DNA of 64,000 nt from Tamlana sp. I1 (GCF_015355625.1 NZ_JACLAF010000016.1:47824-111823), one strand, 5' to 3'; counted from the first letter of the stretch, positions 1 through 8,407 are shown. Notes: generated from the sequence alone by a model not told the origin. Program-made: numbers and translations.

Positions 1-1362
1 GGAAAGATGTGCGTCTAAATCTTGAAACCATTTTGCTAAATCTACAATATCGGTATTGGCAAGTTCGGCAATGTTTTTATGGTTTATTTTGAAATAAAGC
101 GATTCTTTTTTTAGTCGAGAACCATGGCAAACAGGACATTCAACTTTGTCCATAAAATCTTTTGCCCAGCGTTTTAAAGAGGTCGATTCGGCTGTTTTGT
201 ATTGGTTTTCAATAAAATTAGCAACCCCTTCAAAATCTATTTTATAATCACGGGTAACTCCTAAAGTTTTGCTTTCAACCGAAAACTTCTCATTTCCTCC
301 ATAAAGAATCATGTCTTTGGCTTCCTTCGGAATGTCTTTATAAGCATCGGTTAAACTGAAATTGAACCGTTGTGCAATGGTTTCAAATTGCTTAAAAATC
401 CAACTGTTTTTTTCAGGGCCGTGTGGTGCTAGGGCGCCGTTTTTTATAGAAAGTGAATCGTCTGGAATAATTTTATGTTCGTTAACCTGATACAGGTTCC
501 CAATACCATTGCAATTATCGCAAGCGCCTTTTGGTGAATTGAATGAAAAATTATTTGGCTCCGGATTTGGGTATGAAATCCCAGAACTTGGGCACATTAA
601 ATTCCGACTAAAATAGCGCGCTTCTTGGGTGTCTTGATCAATCACTAAAAGCACATCATCACCATGATACATGGCGGTATTTATGGTTTCGGTGAGGCGT
701 TTGTCGTTATCTACCGAATCGTCTATAACCAATCTGTCAATCACAATTTCAATATCGTGAGTTTTGTAGCGGTCTAATTTCATGCCTTTTACAATATCAC
801 GAATTTCGCCATCGGTTCGCACTTTTACGAAACCTTGTTTGCCAATTTGCTCGAATAATTCGCGATAATGCCCTTTTCTAGAACGTACAACAGGCGCCAA
901 AATATTAATACGTTTGCCTTTAAAATCGCTTGTAATTAACGATTTAATTTGCTCGTCGCTGTAACTCACCATTTTATCGCCTGTGTTGTAACTGTAAGCA
1001 TCGCTAGCACGCGCAAACAATAAACGCATAAAATCGTAAATCTCTGTAATGGTACCAACGGTAGAGCGTGGTGACTTGCTAGTGGTTTTTTGTTCAATAG
1101 CAATAACGGGAGAAAGGCCGTCAATTTTATCAACATCAGGACGTTCTAATCCGCCTAAAAACTGACGCGCATAAGCCGAAAATGTTTCAATATAACGGCG
1201 TTGCCCTTCCGCATAAATAGTATCGAATGCTAAAGATGATTTTCCGCTTCCAGATAAGCCTGTAATAACAACAAGTTTTTCCCTAGGAATAGAAACATCA
1301 ATATCTTTAAGATTGTGTACTCTAGCTCCCTTTACTTCAATAAAATCGTTGAATTGGCTCAT
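1..1362 (-). CDS. uvrA: Excinuclease ABC subunit A, N-terminal part (cut by left edge)
   Basis: UvrA is the ATP-dependent damage sensor of nucleotide excision repair; with UvrB it scans DNA and loads UvrB at lesions in the cytoplasm. The 454 codons present start MSQFNDFIEVKGARVHNL and contain the first Walker A motif (GLSGSGKSS, about residues 33-41), the Q-loop region with YARQFLGG, the UvrB-binding/signature region, and two CxxC pairs (MCPSSG is replaced here by a single Cys; CDNC and CPVC are clear) of the zinc modules. Full-length UvrA is about 940 residues, so roughly half lies beyond the left edge. The ATG at 1360-1362 is the family's usual start; a TACCTTTG -7 element lies at 1378-1385. 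Identification is secure. Confidence 0.96.
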   Translation of the reverse strand, partial: MSQFNDFIEVKGARVHNLKDIDVSIPREKLVVITGLSGSGKSSLAFDTIYAEGQRRYIETFSAYARQFLGGLERPDVDKIDGLSPVIAIEQKTTSKSPRSTVGTITEIYDFMRLLFARASDAYSYNTGDKMVSYSDEQIKSLITSDFKGKRINILAPVVRSRKGHYRELFEQIGKQGFVKVRTDGEIRDIVKGMKLDRYKTHDIEIVIDRLVIDDSVDNDKRLTETINTAMYHGDDVLLVIDQDTQEARYFSRNLMCPSSGISYPNPEPNNFSFNSPKGACDNCNGIGNLYQVNEHKIIPDDSLSIKNGALAPHGPEKNSWIFKQFETIAQRFNFSLTDAYKDIPKEAKDMILYGGNEKFSVESKTLGVTRDYKIDFEGVANFIENQYKTAESTSLKRWAKDFMDKVECPVCHGSRLKKESLYFKINHKNIAELANTDIVDLAKWFQDLDAHLS

Positions 1363-1377
1363 AAAATCGCAAAAGTG

Positions 1378-1385
1378 CAAAGGTA
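1378..1385 (-). promoter_or_regulatory. -7 promoter element of uvrA
   Basis: On the minus strand this reads TACCTTTG, an exact match to the Bacteroidota -7 consensus TAnnTTTG, 15 bases before the uvrA ATG. No good -33 TTTG is visible at the usual distance, so the call rests on the -7 element alone. Confidence 0.5.
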
Positions 1386-1488
1386 CAATTTTAGTTGTTA
1401 AATTCTTGTGAAGTTTTAGGGCAGATTTGTTATTATTGTAGGAGTGAAGGGCTTCGCTTTCGCGGAAATATATAATAAATATAGACTA

Positions 1489-2013
1489 ATGAAAATACTA
1501 GGAATAGGATCGAGAATTGATCATGCAGAATACGGAAAAGGTGTTGTAACTAACGTGACCTCGCAGCATTATTGGGTAACTTTTATTGAAAACGGATTAG
1601 AAACTATTGATTTAGATAGTGATTTCGAAATTATTGAAGCTGCCGATGGCGATGTGGATACCATTAGTTTTGCTGAAGTAGAAAGCAGTTTAGTGCGTAT
1701 TTTAAAAACCTGGAGCGATGTGAGTGAAATTGTGCCTATTGCCGATAAATTTAAAGGTGGGAAACTTATTTTAGAGCCAGCCGATACCAATTTAAAACCC
1801 TACGAATTGCCAATAGATAAGTTTTTTAATAAAATAATTATGGTTAGAGATCGCCTGCGTGTTATGGAACAACGTATTAATTCAAGCGATTTAGACGAGC
1901 AAAATAAAGTAGATTTACAGCAATACATTACGCGTATTTATGGCAGTTTAACAAGTTTTAATATTTTGTTTAAATCGAAGAGCCATAATTTTGTGGGGCA
2001 GCGTAGTAAATAA
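1489..2013 (+). CDS. Conserved flavobacterial protein with UvrD-tail/Tudor-like N-terminus
   Basis: A soluble protein of 174 residues, no signal peptide or membrane segment. Its first 45 residues (GSRIDHAEYGKGVV...FIENGLETIDLDSDFE) resemble the small beta-barrel, Tudor-like module found in the C-terminal tails of UvrD/PcrA helicases (G..V.H..YG.G.V pattern), which binds RNA polymerase there. The rest is predicted mostly helical and I do not recognise it. I chose the ATG at 1489 rather than a GTG at 1444, because the 15 extra residues (MKGFAFAE...) look like translated leader and the conserved module begins right after the ATG. It is divergent from uvrA and ends before a strong hairpin. Function unknown; a nucleic-acid or polymerase-related role is only an inference from the module. 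Confidence 0.75.
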   Translation: MKILGIGSRIDHAEYGKGVVTNVTSQHYWVTFIENGLETIDLDSDFEIIEAADGDVDTISFAEVESSLVRILKTWSDVSEIVPIADKFKGGKLILEPADTNLKPYELPIDKFFNKIIMVRDRLRVMEQRINSSDLDEQNKVDLQQYITRIYGSLTSFNILFKSKSHNFVGQRSK

Positions 2014-2030
2014 TTTAGGGTTAAGACAAA

Positions 2031-2081
2031 AAAATTGGATTTCAATAAGGGGGGATTTATGCCTTAATGAAATCCAATTTT
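2031..2081. terminator. Bidirectional terminator hairpin
   Basis: Arms 2031-2050 and 2062-2081 are inverted repeats of 20 bases with one mismatch, loop of 11 bases. A-rich on the left and T-rich on the right, so it can end both the plus-strand gene ending at 2013 and the minus-strand gene ending at 2128. Confidence 0.85.
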
Positions 2082-2127
2082 AAAGTTTCTAAATTTTAGA
2101 AACGTGATGTATAATAATCAGTTAAAT

Positions 2128-2487
2128 TTACATTGATAATTCGCCAGAACGTATGGCTTTGTCAAAATCGGCATTTACACTGCTTAAAAAACCGAAAAAT
2201 TTCTTACCACCTACAGGCTCAAGCGTTACGTGAGTTTCGCCGTTTCCTTTAGTAACAACATTTGTTACCACAACTACTTTACCGTCTACGCTATTATAAT
2301 TTGCTAAACCACCACGTTTAACGATAAAATTTAATCTAGGAAAGTCAACATGATTGAACTTATCTGCAGTTTGTGTATTAATAACTAGTTCATCACCTAT
2401 TTGAACCATAGTTTGTGGTGTTGGATTTGTAGTGTTAGCAAATGAAACACCAAAGGCTAAAAACAGTAAAAAAGTAAGCTTTTTCAT
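2128..2487 (-). CDS. Small secreted flavobacterial protein of unknown function
   Basis: A 119-residue protein with a clear Sec signal peptide (MKKLTFLLFLAFGVSFA, cleavage likely after about residue 17), so it is probably periplasmic. The mature part is basic and beta-rich (IGDELVIN, FPRLNFIVKRGG, GETHVTLEPVGGKKFFGFL). I know this pattern only from uncharacterised proteins that are widespread in Flavobacteriaceae, some of which carry misleading names in public annotation. No catalytic motif or cysteine is visible. It is monocistronic, ends at the shared hairpin at 2031-2081 and is followed upstream by a 479-base gap. Confidence 0.8.
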   Translation of the reverse strand: MKKLTFLLFLAFGVSFANTTNPTPQTMVQIGDELVINTQTADKFNHVDFPRLNFIVKRGGLANYNSVDGKVVVVTNVVTKGNGETHVTLEPVGGKKFFGFLSSVNADFDKAIRSGELSM

Positions 2488-2966
2488 AGGGTTAAAATTT
2501 AATTAAGTTGAACATTTTTTTTATTTCTGATTTAAATCTAACTCAAAAAATTAGCTTGGTAAAATGTGTTTTGAATCTCTTAACAGATGTTAATTTTTCA
2601 TGTAAATCGAAGGTGTCCTGTTGGTTTTAGGGGTGGAGTATATAGTTGATATGTTTAATTTGTTTTAGGGCTAAATTCTGAAGGGGTAGGTGAAAATTTT
2701 GACATAAAAACATGTTTTGGGTGTGCTAAAAAACAAGGTTGTTCTTTTTGGTGACAATGTGAATTTTTAACAAAGTTTAACAGTTTGTGATGCTGTGGAA
2801 CATGATGAGAATTCATTGTTGGTAGTATTTTATACTAAAGCTACTTTTGCCAATTTGTGCCAGTATAATCATTAAGTAATTTAAATGACAGTATTGGAGT
2901 TGAAAATTTACAACAATTAATAGTTCCCAAATTGGGAATATTTTATTATTTTGAAGTAAATATAGT
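2488..2966. other. Intergenic stretch upstream of higBA
   Basis: This 479-base gap holds no convincing coding sequence on either strand. The only structure I see is the palindrome at 2924-2938 next to the higB start. The remainder is AT-rich and shows no repeats. Confidence 0.6.
2924..2938 (+). promoter_or_regulatory. Palindromic operator of higBA
   Basis: TTCCCAA-A-TTGGGAA is a perfect inverted repeat (7-base arms, one-base centre). It ends 8 bases before a near-consensus -7 element (TTATTTTG, 2946-2953) and 29 bases before the higB start. Antitoxins of the HigA family bind such palindromes over their own promoter, so this is the likely autoregulatory operator; the binding itself is inference. 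Confidence 0.65.
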
Positions 2967-3260
2967 GTGAGAGTAATAGCTAAAAGTATTTTGCCAGATT
3001 TTTGGGAAAAGCACGCAGACTGTGAAGAGCAATTAAAATCATGGTTTGGAGAAACTGAAAAATCTGAATGGAAAAATTTAAATGAATTAAAAAAGGATTA
3101 TCCAAGCGCAAGTATTTTAAGAGAAAATAGAATTGTTTATAACATTAAAGGAAATAAGTATCGATTGATTGTGAAATTCAACTTTGATTACCAAATATGT
3201 TGGATAAGGTTTATGGGAACTCACGCAGAATACGATAAAATTAATGCAAATACCATTTAA
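2967..3260 (+). CDS. higB: HigB-type mRNA interferase toxin
   Basis: A 97-residue RelE-superfamily toxin of the HigB_toxin type, which cuts mRNA on the ribosome. Family features are seen in order: MRVIAKS start, the WF..TE..EW.N..ELK..YPSA middle, and the diagnostic NIKGNKYRLIVKF and RFMGTHAEYDKIN at the C-terminus (about residues 55-93). Length is typical. The start is GTG; an in-frame TGA lies 15 bases upstream and no ATG falls between, so the GTG is the only reasonable choice. With the -7 element at 2946-2953 the leader would be only a few bases. The antitoxin gene follows after 2 bases, the toxin-first order typical of higBA. Confidence 0.92.
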   Translation: MRVIAKSILPDFWEKHADCEEQLKSWFGETEKSEWKNLNELKKDYPSASILRENRIVYNIKGNKYRLIVKFNFDYQICWIRFMGTHAEYDKINANTI

Positions 3261-3262
3261 TT

Positions 3263-3619
3263 ATGAAAATAGCACCAATTAGAAACGAAAATGATTATCG
3301 AAATGCACTCGCAAGACTCGAAGATATTTTTGATGCCAAAAAAGGAACGGAAGATGGCGATGAATTAGAAATTCTTTCAATCTTAATCGATAAATATGAA
3401 AACGAGAATTTTCCAATAGGAATGCCGGATCCCATTGAGGCTATTAAGTTTAGAATGGAACAAATGGGGATGAAACAAAAGGATTTAGCGGAAGTAGTTG
3501 GCTTTAAAAGTAGAGTGAGTGAAATTTTAAGTAAAAAAAGAAAATTAACTTTAGGAATGATAAGAAAACTAAATACGACACTTCACATTCCTACGGAAGT
3601 TTTAATTCAAGACTATTAG
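3263..3619 (+). CDS. higA: HigA-type antitoxin, XRE helix-turn-helix
   Basis: A 118-residue antitoxin partner of the preceding toxin. The N-terminal half (residues 1-50: IAPIRNENDYRNALARLEDIF, acidic EDGDELEIL) is the toxin-neutralising part of the COG5499-type HigA; the C-terminal half is an XRE/Cro helix-turn-helix (about 58-112: KFRMEQMGMKQKDLAEVVG..SRVSEILSKKRKLTLGMIRKL). The HTH presumably binds the palindrome at 2924-2938 and represses the operon. The start ATG is 2 bases after the higB stop, implying translational coupling. The family assignment is firm; activity depends on the pair being intact, which it appears to be. Confidence 0.92.
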   Translation: MKIAPIRNENDYRNALARLEDIFDAKKGTEDGDELEILSILIDKYENENFPIGMPDPIEAIKFRMEQMGMKQKDLAEVVGFKSRVSEILSKKRKLTLGMIRKLNTTLHIPTEVLIQDY

Positions 3620-3640
3620 TTGTTAAGTTGGTAATTTACC

Positions 3641-4360
3641 TTAATTATACCCTTTCACATCGGTAATTTCCAAACCAAAAAACAAGAATTTATGAAAAGT
3701 TGGAAGTTGTGCATTCGTTTCGGTGGTTGTCCAATCGCTCCAAGAAGCTTCAAGACCATCTATAGGCAATAAAGAGGTCCACATTTTAAAAGCTGTTGGT
3801 TTGTGGTTTTTATCAAGCAACCATAAATACGAATCGCCAGGGGTAGTGCCTCCAGAAGTATAAGTAACTAATAGCGCTTCATTGTTATTTGCTTTTACTA
3901 GGCGACGTTCCACACCTTCATCAAATATTTTGTAGGGTGCAACCAACCAAAAGGAATCGTTATTAAAGTATTTTGTAGCGGTTTCTATTAGATCTGGCGC
4001 TAATTCACTAGTGTTTATAAAACCTTGAATATAAACCTTTGTGTTGTTATTATTGTTTAAATCCAAAACCACCCGATAAGATTTCCAAAACACTTCACAA
4101 ACATTAGTTGTTTTATTCCATTTATAATGTCTTCGCTTTTTAAAAGTCCATTCCAAATAGGTCGTATTTTTATAGGCGTCATAATCTAAAGCGTCTAACA
4201 TTTTATAAGCTAAATTATCGGCGGCTTCGCCTTGTGTTCCAGTAGGCAAATCTTCATTGTATTTAAAATAAGCAAAACCAAAAAAAAGCAAAGTTGGTAG
4301 CGTGAAAAACAGAATAACACCAGCAATAATTTTTAGAGTCTTTTTAGATTTTTTTTGCAT
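3641..4360 (-). CDS. Membrane-anchored conserved hypothetical protein
   Basis: A 239-residue protein with a lysine-rich N-terminus and one transmembrane helix (about residues 10-31, IIAGVILFFTLPTLLFFGFAYF), followed by a soluble domain that should lie in the periplasm. The soluble part has many aromatic residues and reads like an LolA/LolB-type beta-sheet protein (YLEWTFKKRRHYKWNK, VYIQGFIN, LLVTYTSGG), but I cannot name a family with confidence. Its stop lies 21 bases from the higA stop (convergent). No catalytic motif seen. Confidence 0.7.
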   Translation of the reverse strand: MQKKSKKTLKIIAGVILFFTLPTLLFFGFAYFKYNEDLPTGTQGEAADNLAYKMLDALDYDAYKNTTYLEWTFKKRRHYKWNKTTNVCEVFWKSYRVVLDLNNNNNTKVYIQGFINTSELAPDLIETATKYFNNDSFWLVAPYKIFDEGVERRLVKANNNEALLVTYTSGGTTPGDSYLWLLDKNHKPTAFKMWTSLLPIDGLEASWSDWTTTETNAQLPTFHKFLFFGLEITDVKGYN

Positions 4361-4539
4361 ACGAGGGGATGGGTAGGGATTTGTTTAAAAATCTAAGTTA
4401 TTAAATAGCATGGCTTTAAAAAAGGAAAACCTTAAAAAACCGATAACCCGCATAGCCTGAAGTAAGTTGTCCTAAAAAAACTGTTTTCTGTCGAAAAGCA
4501 TAAAATTTAAAAGCTAAAAAGATGAAGAATTGAATATTT

Positions 4540-5139
4540 TTAATAATAAAGCTTATTAAGTTCTGTTAATTTCATTTTTGATGAGGCTATCAATTCTTCA
4601 AAAAAAGCAGAGAATTCAGTTTCAAATTCTACGTAAAATTCCTGAAGTTCATTTACGGCTTCATTCATGCTCGATCGGTTTTTTGTTCGGCGATTCATAC
4701 CGTCTAATACTCGCGAAATCCCTTCAATAGAAGCGTAGCTTAAAAGCCAATTATCGGCTAACATGTATGGCAGCATTTTTTGAATATTACTAGGAAGCAA
4801 TTGGTAATGCTTTTCTAAAGAATCGTAAAAAGCTTCGGTGTATTCTGCAAGAGGGACGTCTGAATACATTTTCCAGTTTTTGGCTAAAAAATGATCGTAT
4901 AATATATCAACTATAATTCCAGAATAATGCCCATATTTTTCATGAAGCCTTTTGGTGCTTTGTCTTACTGTTTTGTGGGCATCGGTAAACGTATCAATGT
5001 GGCGGTGCAATAAAATACCTATTTGAATGTCTTTTTCAAATTTTAAATATTTTTTTCCCTTTATACCATCGGCAATAAAATTTCCAATTGTAATCAATTC
5101 GTTATCACCAGATAGATAAATATGGGCTAAGTAATTCAT
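4540..5139 (-). CDS. Acyl carrier protein phosphodiesterase-like protein (DUF479)
   Basis: A 199-residue protein of the AcpH/DUF479 family. AcpH of Escherichia coli removes the 4'-phosphopantetheine arm from acyl carrier protein. The family pattern is plain: MNYLAHIYLSG start, GNFIADGIKG (about 19-28), the LLHRHIDTFTDAH metal-binding stretch (about 43-55) and VDILYDHFLAKNW (about 77-89), where His and Asp residues of an HD-like site sit. Length matches E. coli AcpH (about 193). Activity on ACP in Bacteroidota is known only by homology. Divergent from glmM. Confidence 0.85.
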   Translation of the reverse strand: MNYLAHIYLSGDNELITIGNFIADGIKGKKYLKFEKDIQIGILLHRHIDTFTDAHKTVRQSTKRLHEKYGHYSGIIVDILYDHFLAKNWKMYSDVPLAEYTEAFYDSLEKHYQLLPSNIQKMLPYMLADNWLLSYASIEGISRVLDGMNRRTKNRSSMNEAVNELQEFYVEFETEFSAFFEELIASSKMKLTELNKLYY

Positions 5140-5186
5140 TCGTGAAATTTACGAAATCCCTTTTAAGAATTCCGAATATGAAATAC

Positions 5187-5194
5187 TATATTTG
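5187..5194 (+). promoter_or_regulatory. -7 promoter element of glmM
   Basis: TATATTTG, exact match to TAnnTTTG and identical to the -7 elements of both tRNA genes in the window, 24 bases before the glmM ATG. The -33 region has no clear TTTG. Confidence 0.55.
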
Positions 5195-5218
5195 CTTATC
5201 AATTTTTAAAAATAACTA

Positions 5219-6607
5219 ATGACACTTATAAAATCAATTTCAGGAATTAGAGGAACCATAGGGGGACCCGTTGGAGAAAATTTAACACCCATTGATGCGG
5301 TAAAATTTGCTTCGGCATACGGCGTTTGGCTAAAGCAACAACGAAATAAGGAAAAACATAAAGTAGTTGTTGGTAGAGATGCCCGAATTTCAGGAAAAAT
5401 GATTCAAAATTTGGTCATGAACACCCTTGTTGGTTTAGGGATTGATGTGGTTGATGTCGGACTTTCTACAACGCCAACCGTTGAAGTTGCTGTACCTATG
5501 GAGCAAGCCGATGGCGGTATTATTTTAACTGCAAGCCATAACCCAAAACAATGGAATGCCCTAAAATTATTAAATGCAAAAGGCGAGTTTTTAGATGCTG
5601 AAGAAGGGGCGAAAATTTTAGACATTGCTGAAAGTGATTCTATGAGTTTTGCCGATGTGGATAGCTTAGGAAAAATTACAAAGAACAAAGCATACATCGA
5701 TTTACATATTATTGAAGTATTAGATTTAGATTTAGTTACAGTAGCTGCAATTGAAGACCAACGTTTTAAAGTGGTGGTTGATGGCGTAAATTCTACAGGT
5801 GGTATTGCAATTCCGTTATTGTTAGAGCGTTTAGGGGTTGAAGTCGTTAAATTATACTGCGAACCAAATGGCGAGTTTCCGCATAATCCAGAACCACTAA
5901 AAGAGCATTTAACCGATTTATCGGATGCGGTAAAAAAACATAATGCCGATTTTGGTATTGTAGTCGATCCAGATGTAGACCGCTTGGCTTTTATGGATGA
6001 AAACGGCGAAATGTTTGGCGAAGAATATACTTTGGTAGCTTGTGCCGATTATGTTTTAGGAAAAACACCAGGGAATACCGTTAGTAATATGAGTTCAACC
6101 AGAGCTTTAAGAGATGTTACCGAAAAACACGGTGGTATGTATGAAGCTAGTGCTGTAGGCGAGGTGAATGTGGTAAAATTAATGAAGAAAAATAAGGTTG
6201 TTATTGGTGGCGAAGGTAACGGTGGTATTATTTATCCAGACGCTCATTATGGTCGTGATGCTTTAGTAGGTGTGGCTTTATTTTTAAGCTTATTAGCCGA
6301 AAGAAAAGTGAGCGTAAGCGAACTTAGAAAGAGCTACCCAAGTTATTTTATGGGTAAAAAGAAAATTGAACTAACGCCAGGTTTAGATGTTGACGGCATT
6401 TTAAAAACGATTGAAACCCGTTATAAAAACGAGCAATTAACCACTATTGATGGTGTTAAAATCGATTTCCCTGAAAGTTGGGTGCATTTAAGAAAAAGTA
6501 ATACCGAACCTATTATTAGAATATATACCGAAGCTAAATCGCAGGAAGAAGCCAATACTTTGGCTGATAAATTTATTGCCGAATTAGGCGAGATAGCAAA
6601 TTTATAA
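5219..6607 (+). CDS. glmM: Phosphoglucosamine mutase
   Basis: GlmM interconverts glucosamine-6-phosphate and glucosamine-1-phosphate on the way to UDP-GlcNAc for peptidoglycan and lipid A. The 462-residue protein shows the alpha-phosphohexomutase layout: N-terminal SGIRGTIGG (about 8-16), catalytic phosphoserine loop TASHNP (Ser106), metal loop DPDVD (250-254), sugar-recognition GGEGNGG (about 335-341) and the phosphate-binding loop RKSNTEPIIRIY near the C-terminus. Bacteroidota enzymes of this subfamily are sometimes simply named phosphomannomutase/phosphoglucomutase, so substrate choice is slightly uncertain. A TATATTTG -7 element precedes it. It converges with the acyltransferase gene, 15 bases away. 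Confidence 0.9.
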   Translation: MTLIKSISGIRGTIGGPVGENLTPIDAVKFASAYGVWLKQQRNKEKHKVVVGRDARISGKMIQNLVMNTLVGLGIDVVDVGLSTTPTVEVAVPMEQADGGIILTASHNPKQWNALKLLNAKGEFLDAEEGAKILDIAESDSMSFADVDSLGKITKNKAYIDLHIIEVLDLDLVTVAAIEDQRFKVVVDGVNSTGGIAIPLLLERLGVEVVKLYCEPNGEFPHNPEPLKEHLTDLSDAVKKHNADFGIVVDPDVDRLAFMDENGEMFGEEYTLVACADYVLGKTPGNTVSNMSSTRALRDVTEKHGGMYEASAVGEVNVVKLMKKNKVVIGGEGNGGIIYPDAHYGRDALVGVALFLSLLAERKVSVSELRKSYPSYFMGKKKIELTPGLDVDGILKTIETRYKNEQLTTIDGVKIDFPESWVHLRKSNTEPIIRIYTEAKSQEEANTLADKFIAELGEIANL

Positions 6608-6622
6608 TGCTACATTTTAGTG

Positions 6623-7510
6623 CTACGCTTGAGGAGCTTTATCCTTGTGCTTCCAACGTTTGTGCGTCCATAAATAATATTCAGGTGCTTCATGAATTTG
6701 TTCTTCAATACGAATTAATGAAGCATCTGTTATTTCATAATTCTTATAATCTTTAGGATTTCTAATAACATCCATAAACGTAGCTTCATAATACCCACGT
6801 TTTACTTTTTTTACTTTTAAAAACATGGTGGCCATATCCAAGCGTTTGGCAAGCATTTCTGCCCCTACATGAACCGGAACTTTTACGCCCATAAAGTTTT
6901 GCCAATGAAATGCTTTTTCAGCAGACTTTGGTGATTGGTCGAAAACAAAACCGTTAAATGTTAACTCCTTATTTGCTTTGGCTTTTATAAGGGTGGGGAT
7001 GGTTTCTTTTGTGGTTATTAAATGACTGTTATATTTGGCGCGTATACGCTTCACTAAAGCATCAAAATACTTATTGCTAAGTTTCTTGTAAACAGCGTAA
7101 CCTTTGTGGTTTACATGGGCTTGTAAAATAAAAATCCATTCCCAGCTCCCATAATGCCCCATAAGTAGAACAATACTTTTATTCTCTTGTTCCAGTTTGT
7201 GCACTTCTTCTACATTAGTAAAAACGTAGCGCTTTTTCATTTCGGCTTCCGATATGGTTATAGATTTTATCGCCTCTAAAATCATATCACATAAATGATG
7301 GTAGAATTTTTTACGAATTAATGCAATTTCTTTTTCAGATTTATCGGGTAATGCCAACTTTAAATTAGCGGTAACTACTTTTCTGCGGTAACCAATAATA
7401 TAATATAACAATACGTAAACAGCATCCGAAACCACATAAACCAATCTAAATGGTAAAATAGAAATTAGCCATAAAAGCGGATAAACTATAATATAAGCTA
7501 GTAATTGCAT
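6623..7510 (-). CDS. Lipid A biosynthesis-type lysophospholipid acyltransferase (LpxL/HtrB family)
   Basis: A 295-residue inner-membrane acyltransferase of the LpxL/HtrB family, which transfers secondary acyl chains onto lipid A precursors. Visible: an N-terminal membrane helix (about 3-40), the catalytic HX4E motif in LLMGHYGSWEW (His119, Glu124), and a conserved FDQSPKSAEKAFHWQNFMG segment (about 189-207). The final WTHKRWK motif (near residue 285) is characteristic of the Bacteroidota branch. Length is close to the family norm (about 300). It shares a 63-base promoter region with the rhomboid gene; a TATATTTG element at 7535-7542 points toward it. Confidence 0.88.
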   Translation of the reverse strand: MQLLAYIIVYPLLWLISILPFRLVYVVSDAVYVLLYYIIGYRRKVVTANLKLALPDKSEKEIALIRKKFYHHLCDMILEAIKSITISEAEMKKRYVFTNVEEVHKLEQENKSIVLLMGHYGSWEWIFILQAHVNHKGYAVYKKLSNKYFDALVKRIRAKYNSHLITTKETIPTLIKAKANKELTFNGFVFDQSPKSAEKAFHWQNFMGVKVPVHVGAEMLAKRLDMATMFLKVKKVKRGYYEATFMDVIRNPKDYKNYEITDASLIRIEEQIHEAPEYYLWTHKRWKHKDKAPQA

Positions 7511-7520
7511 TAATTAATTT

Positions 7521-7528
7521 TAGATTTG
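7521..7528 (+). promoter_or_regulatory. -7 element for the rhomboid gene
   Basis: TAGATTTG, exact TAnnTTTG match on the plus strand, 46 bases before the rhomboid ATG. It lies to the left of the opposing -7 element at 7535-7542, so transcription from here would pass through the other promoter. Confidence 0.5.
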
Positions 7529-7534
7529 TAAAAG

Positions 7535-7542
7535 CAAATATA
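7535..7542 (-). promoter_or_regulatory. -7 element for the acyltransferase gene
   Basis: On the minus strand this reads TATATTTG (exact consensus), 24 bases before the acyltransferase ATG at 7508-7510. The two -7 elements of this divergent pair face each other with 6 bases between. Confidence 0.5.
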
Positions 7543-7573
7543 TGTTAAATACTTTTTAAACTTTTATTCCTTT

Positions 7574-8224
7574 ATGGACAATTTAAATATAATAACCATC
7601 ATTATAATAGCTGCTAACGTCATTATATCCTACAAAGGTTTTGGTGATTACAGTTTTTTTGAAAAGTATAAATTTAATATTGGCGCCATTCAACGTGGCG
7701 AAAAAATAAGAATGGTAAGTTCTGGCTTTTTACATGCCGATACGCAGCATTTGCTTTTTAACATGCTTACTTTATACTTTTTTGCCGATGTGGTTATTCG
7801 CTTGTTAAATCCCATGTACTTTGTGGTTATTTATTTAGGAAGTTTAGTTTTAGGGAATTTATTATCGTATTATTTTCATAAAAACGAATATCAATACAGT
7901 GCAGTAGGGGCGAGTGGTGCAGTTTCTGGAATAGTTTATGCCGCCATTTTATTGCAACCAGGCATGAGCTTAATGTTCTTTTTTATTCCAATTCCAATTC
8001 CCGCTTATCTTTTCGGAATTGGCTACTTATTATATTCTATTTACGGTATGAAAAATAGGATTGGTAATATTGGTCACGATGCCCATTTTGGTGGTGCTAT
8101 TGGCGGATATTTAATCACATTATTTTTAGCACCTTGGTTATTTCAAACCAATTTATTAATGATTGGTCTGCTTGCTCTACCTATTATTTTACTTTTTATT
8201 CTGAAAAAATCAGGGAAGATGTAA
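7574..8224 (+). CDS. Rhomboid family intramembrane serine protease
   Basis: A 216-residue polytopic membrane protease that cuts substrates within or near transmembrane helices. Six hydrophobic helices are visible. Family motifs: FLHADTQHLLFNM (about 52-64, the HxxxN region), the catalytic serine in GASGAVSG (Ser114) and the catalytic histidine in HDAHFGGAIGG (His171), which form the Ser-His dyad. The length fits the minimal six-helix GlpG-like core without an extra cytosolic domain. Substrate unknown. lon follows on the same strand after 183 bases that contain an ATGTTT-TG-AAACAT inverted repeat (8332-8345), so the two are probably transcribed separately. Confidence 0.93.
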   Translation: MDNLNIITIIIIAANVIISYKGFGDYSFFEKYKFNIGAIQRGEKIRMVSSGFLHADTQHLLFNMLTLYFFADVVIRLLNPMYFVVIYLGSLVLGNLLSYYFHKNEYQYSAVGASGAVSGIVYAAILLQPGMSLMFFFIPIPIPAYLFGIGYLLYSIYGMKNRIGNIGHDAHFGGAIGGYLITLFLAPWLFQTNLLMIGLLALPIILLFILKKSGKM

Positions 8225-8407
8225 CCGTATTCATCAAGAGAATTTAAATACCGAATTCTACATAATGGCATAAGTATTGAATTTATAATGATGTTGAATA
8301 TTTATAAATCATTTTACATGACTGATATTCAATGTTTTGAAACATGTTGTTGATAACTAAAAAAATGATCAATCTCGATTTAATGACAGATTGACCTAAA
8401 TATATAT

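Noticed and set aside
1444..1488. GTG start adding 15 residues to the gene at 1489
   Set aside because: The added residues come from leader sequence around a GCTTTCGCG motif; the conserved module starts at the ATG.
5404..5697. Open frames opposite or inside glmM, lon, RND permease and other long genes
   Set aside because: They lie antisense or out of frame in well-identified genes and show no coding features of their own.
8332..8345. ATGTTT-TG-AAACAT dyad before lon as a CIRCE heat-shock operator
   Set aside because: Its sequence does not resemble CIRCE (TTAGCACTC-N9-GAGTGCTAA); it may be a site of another kind or chance in AT-rich sequence.
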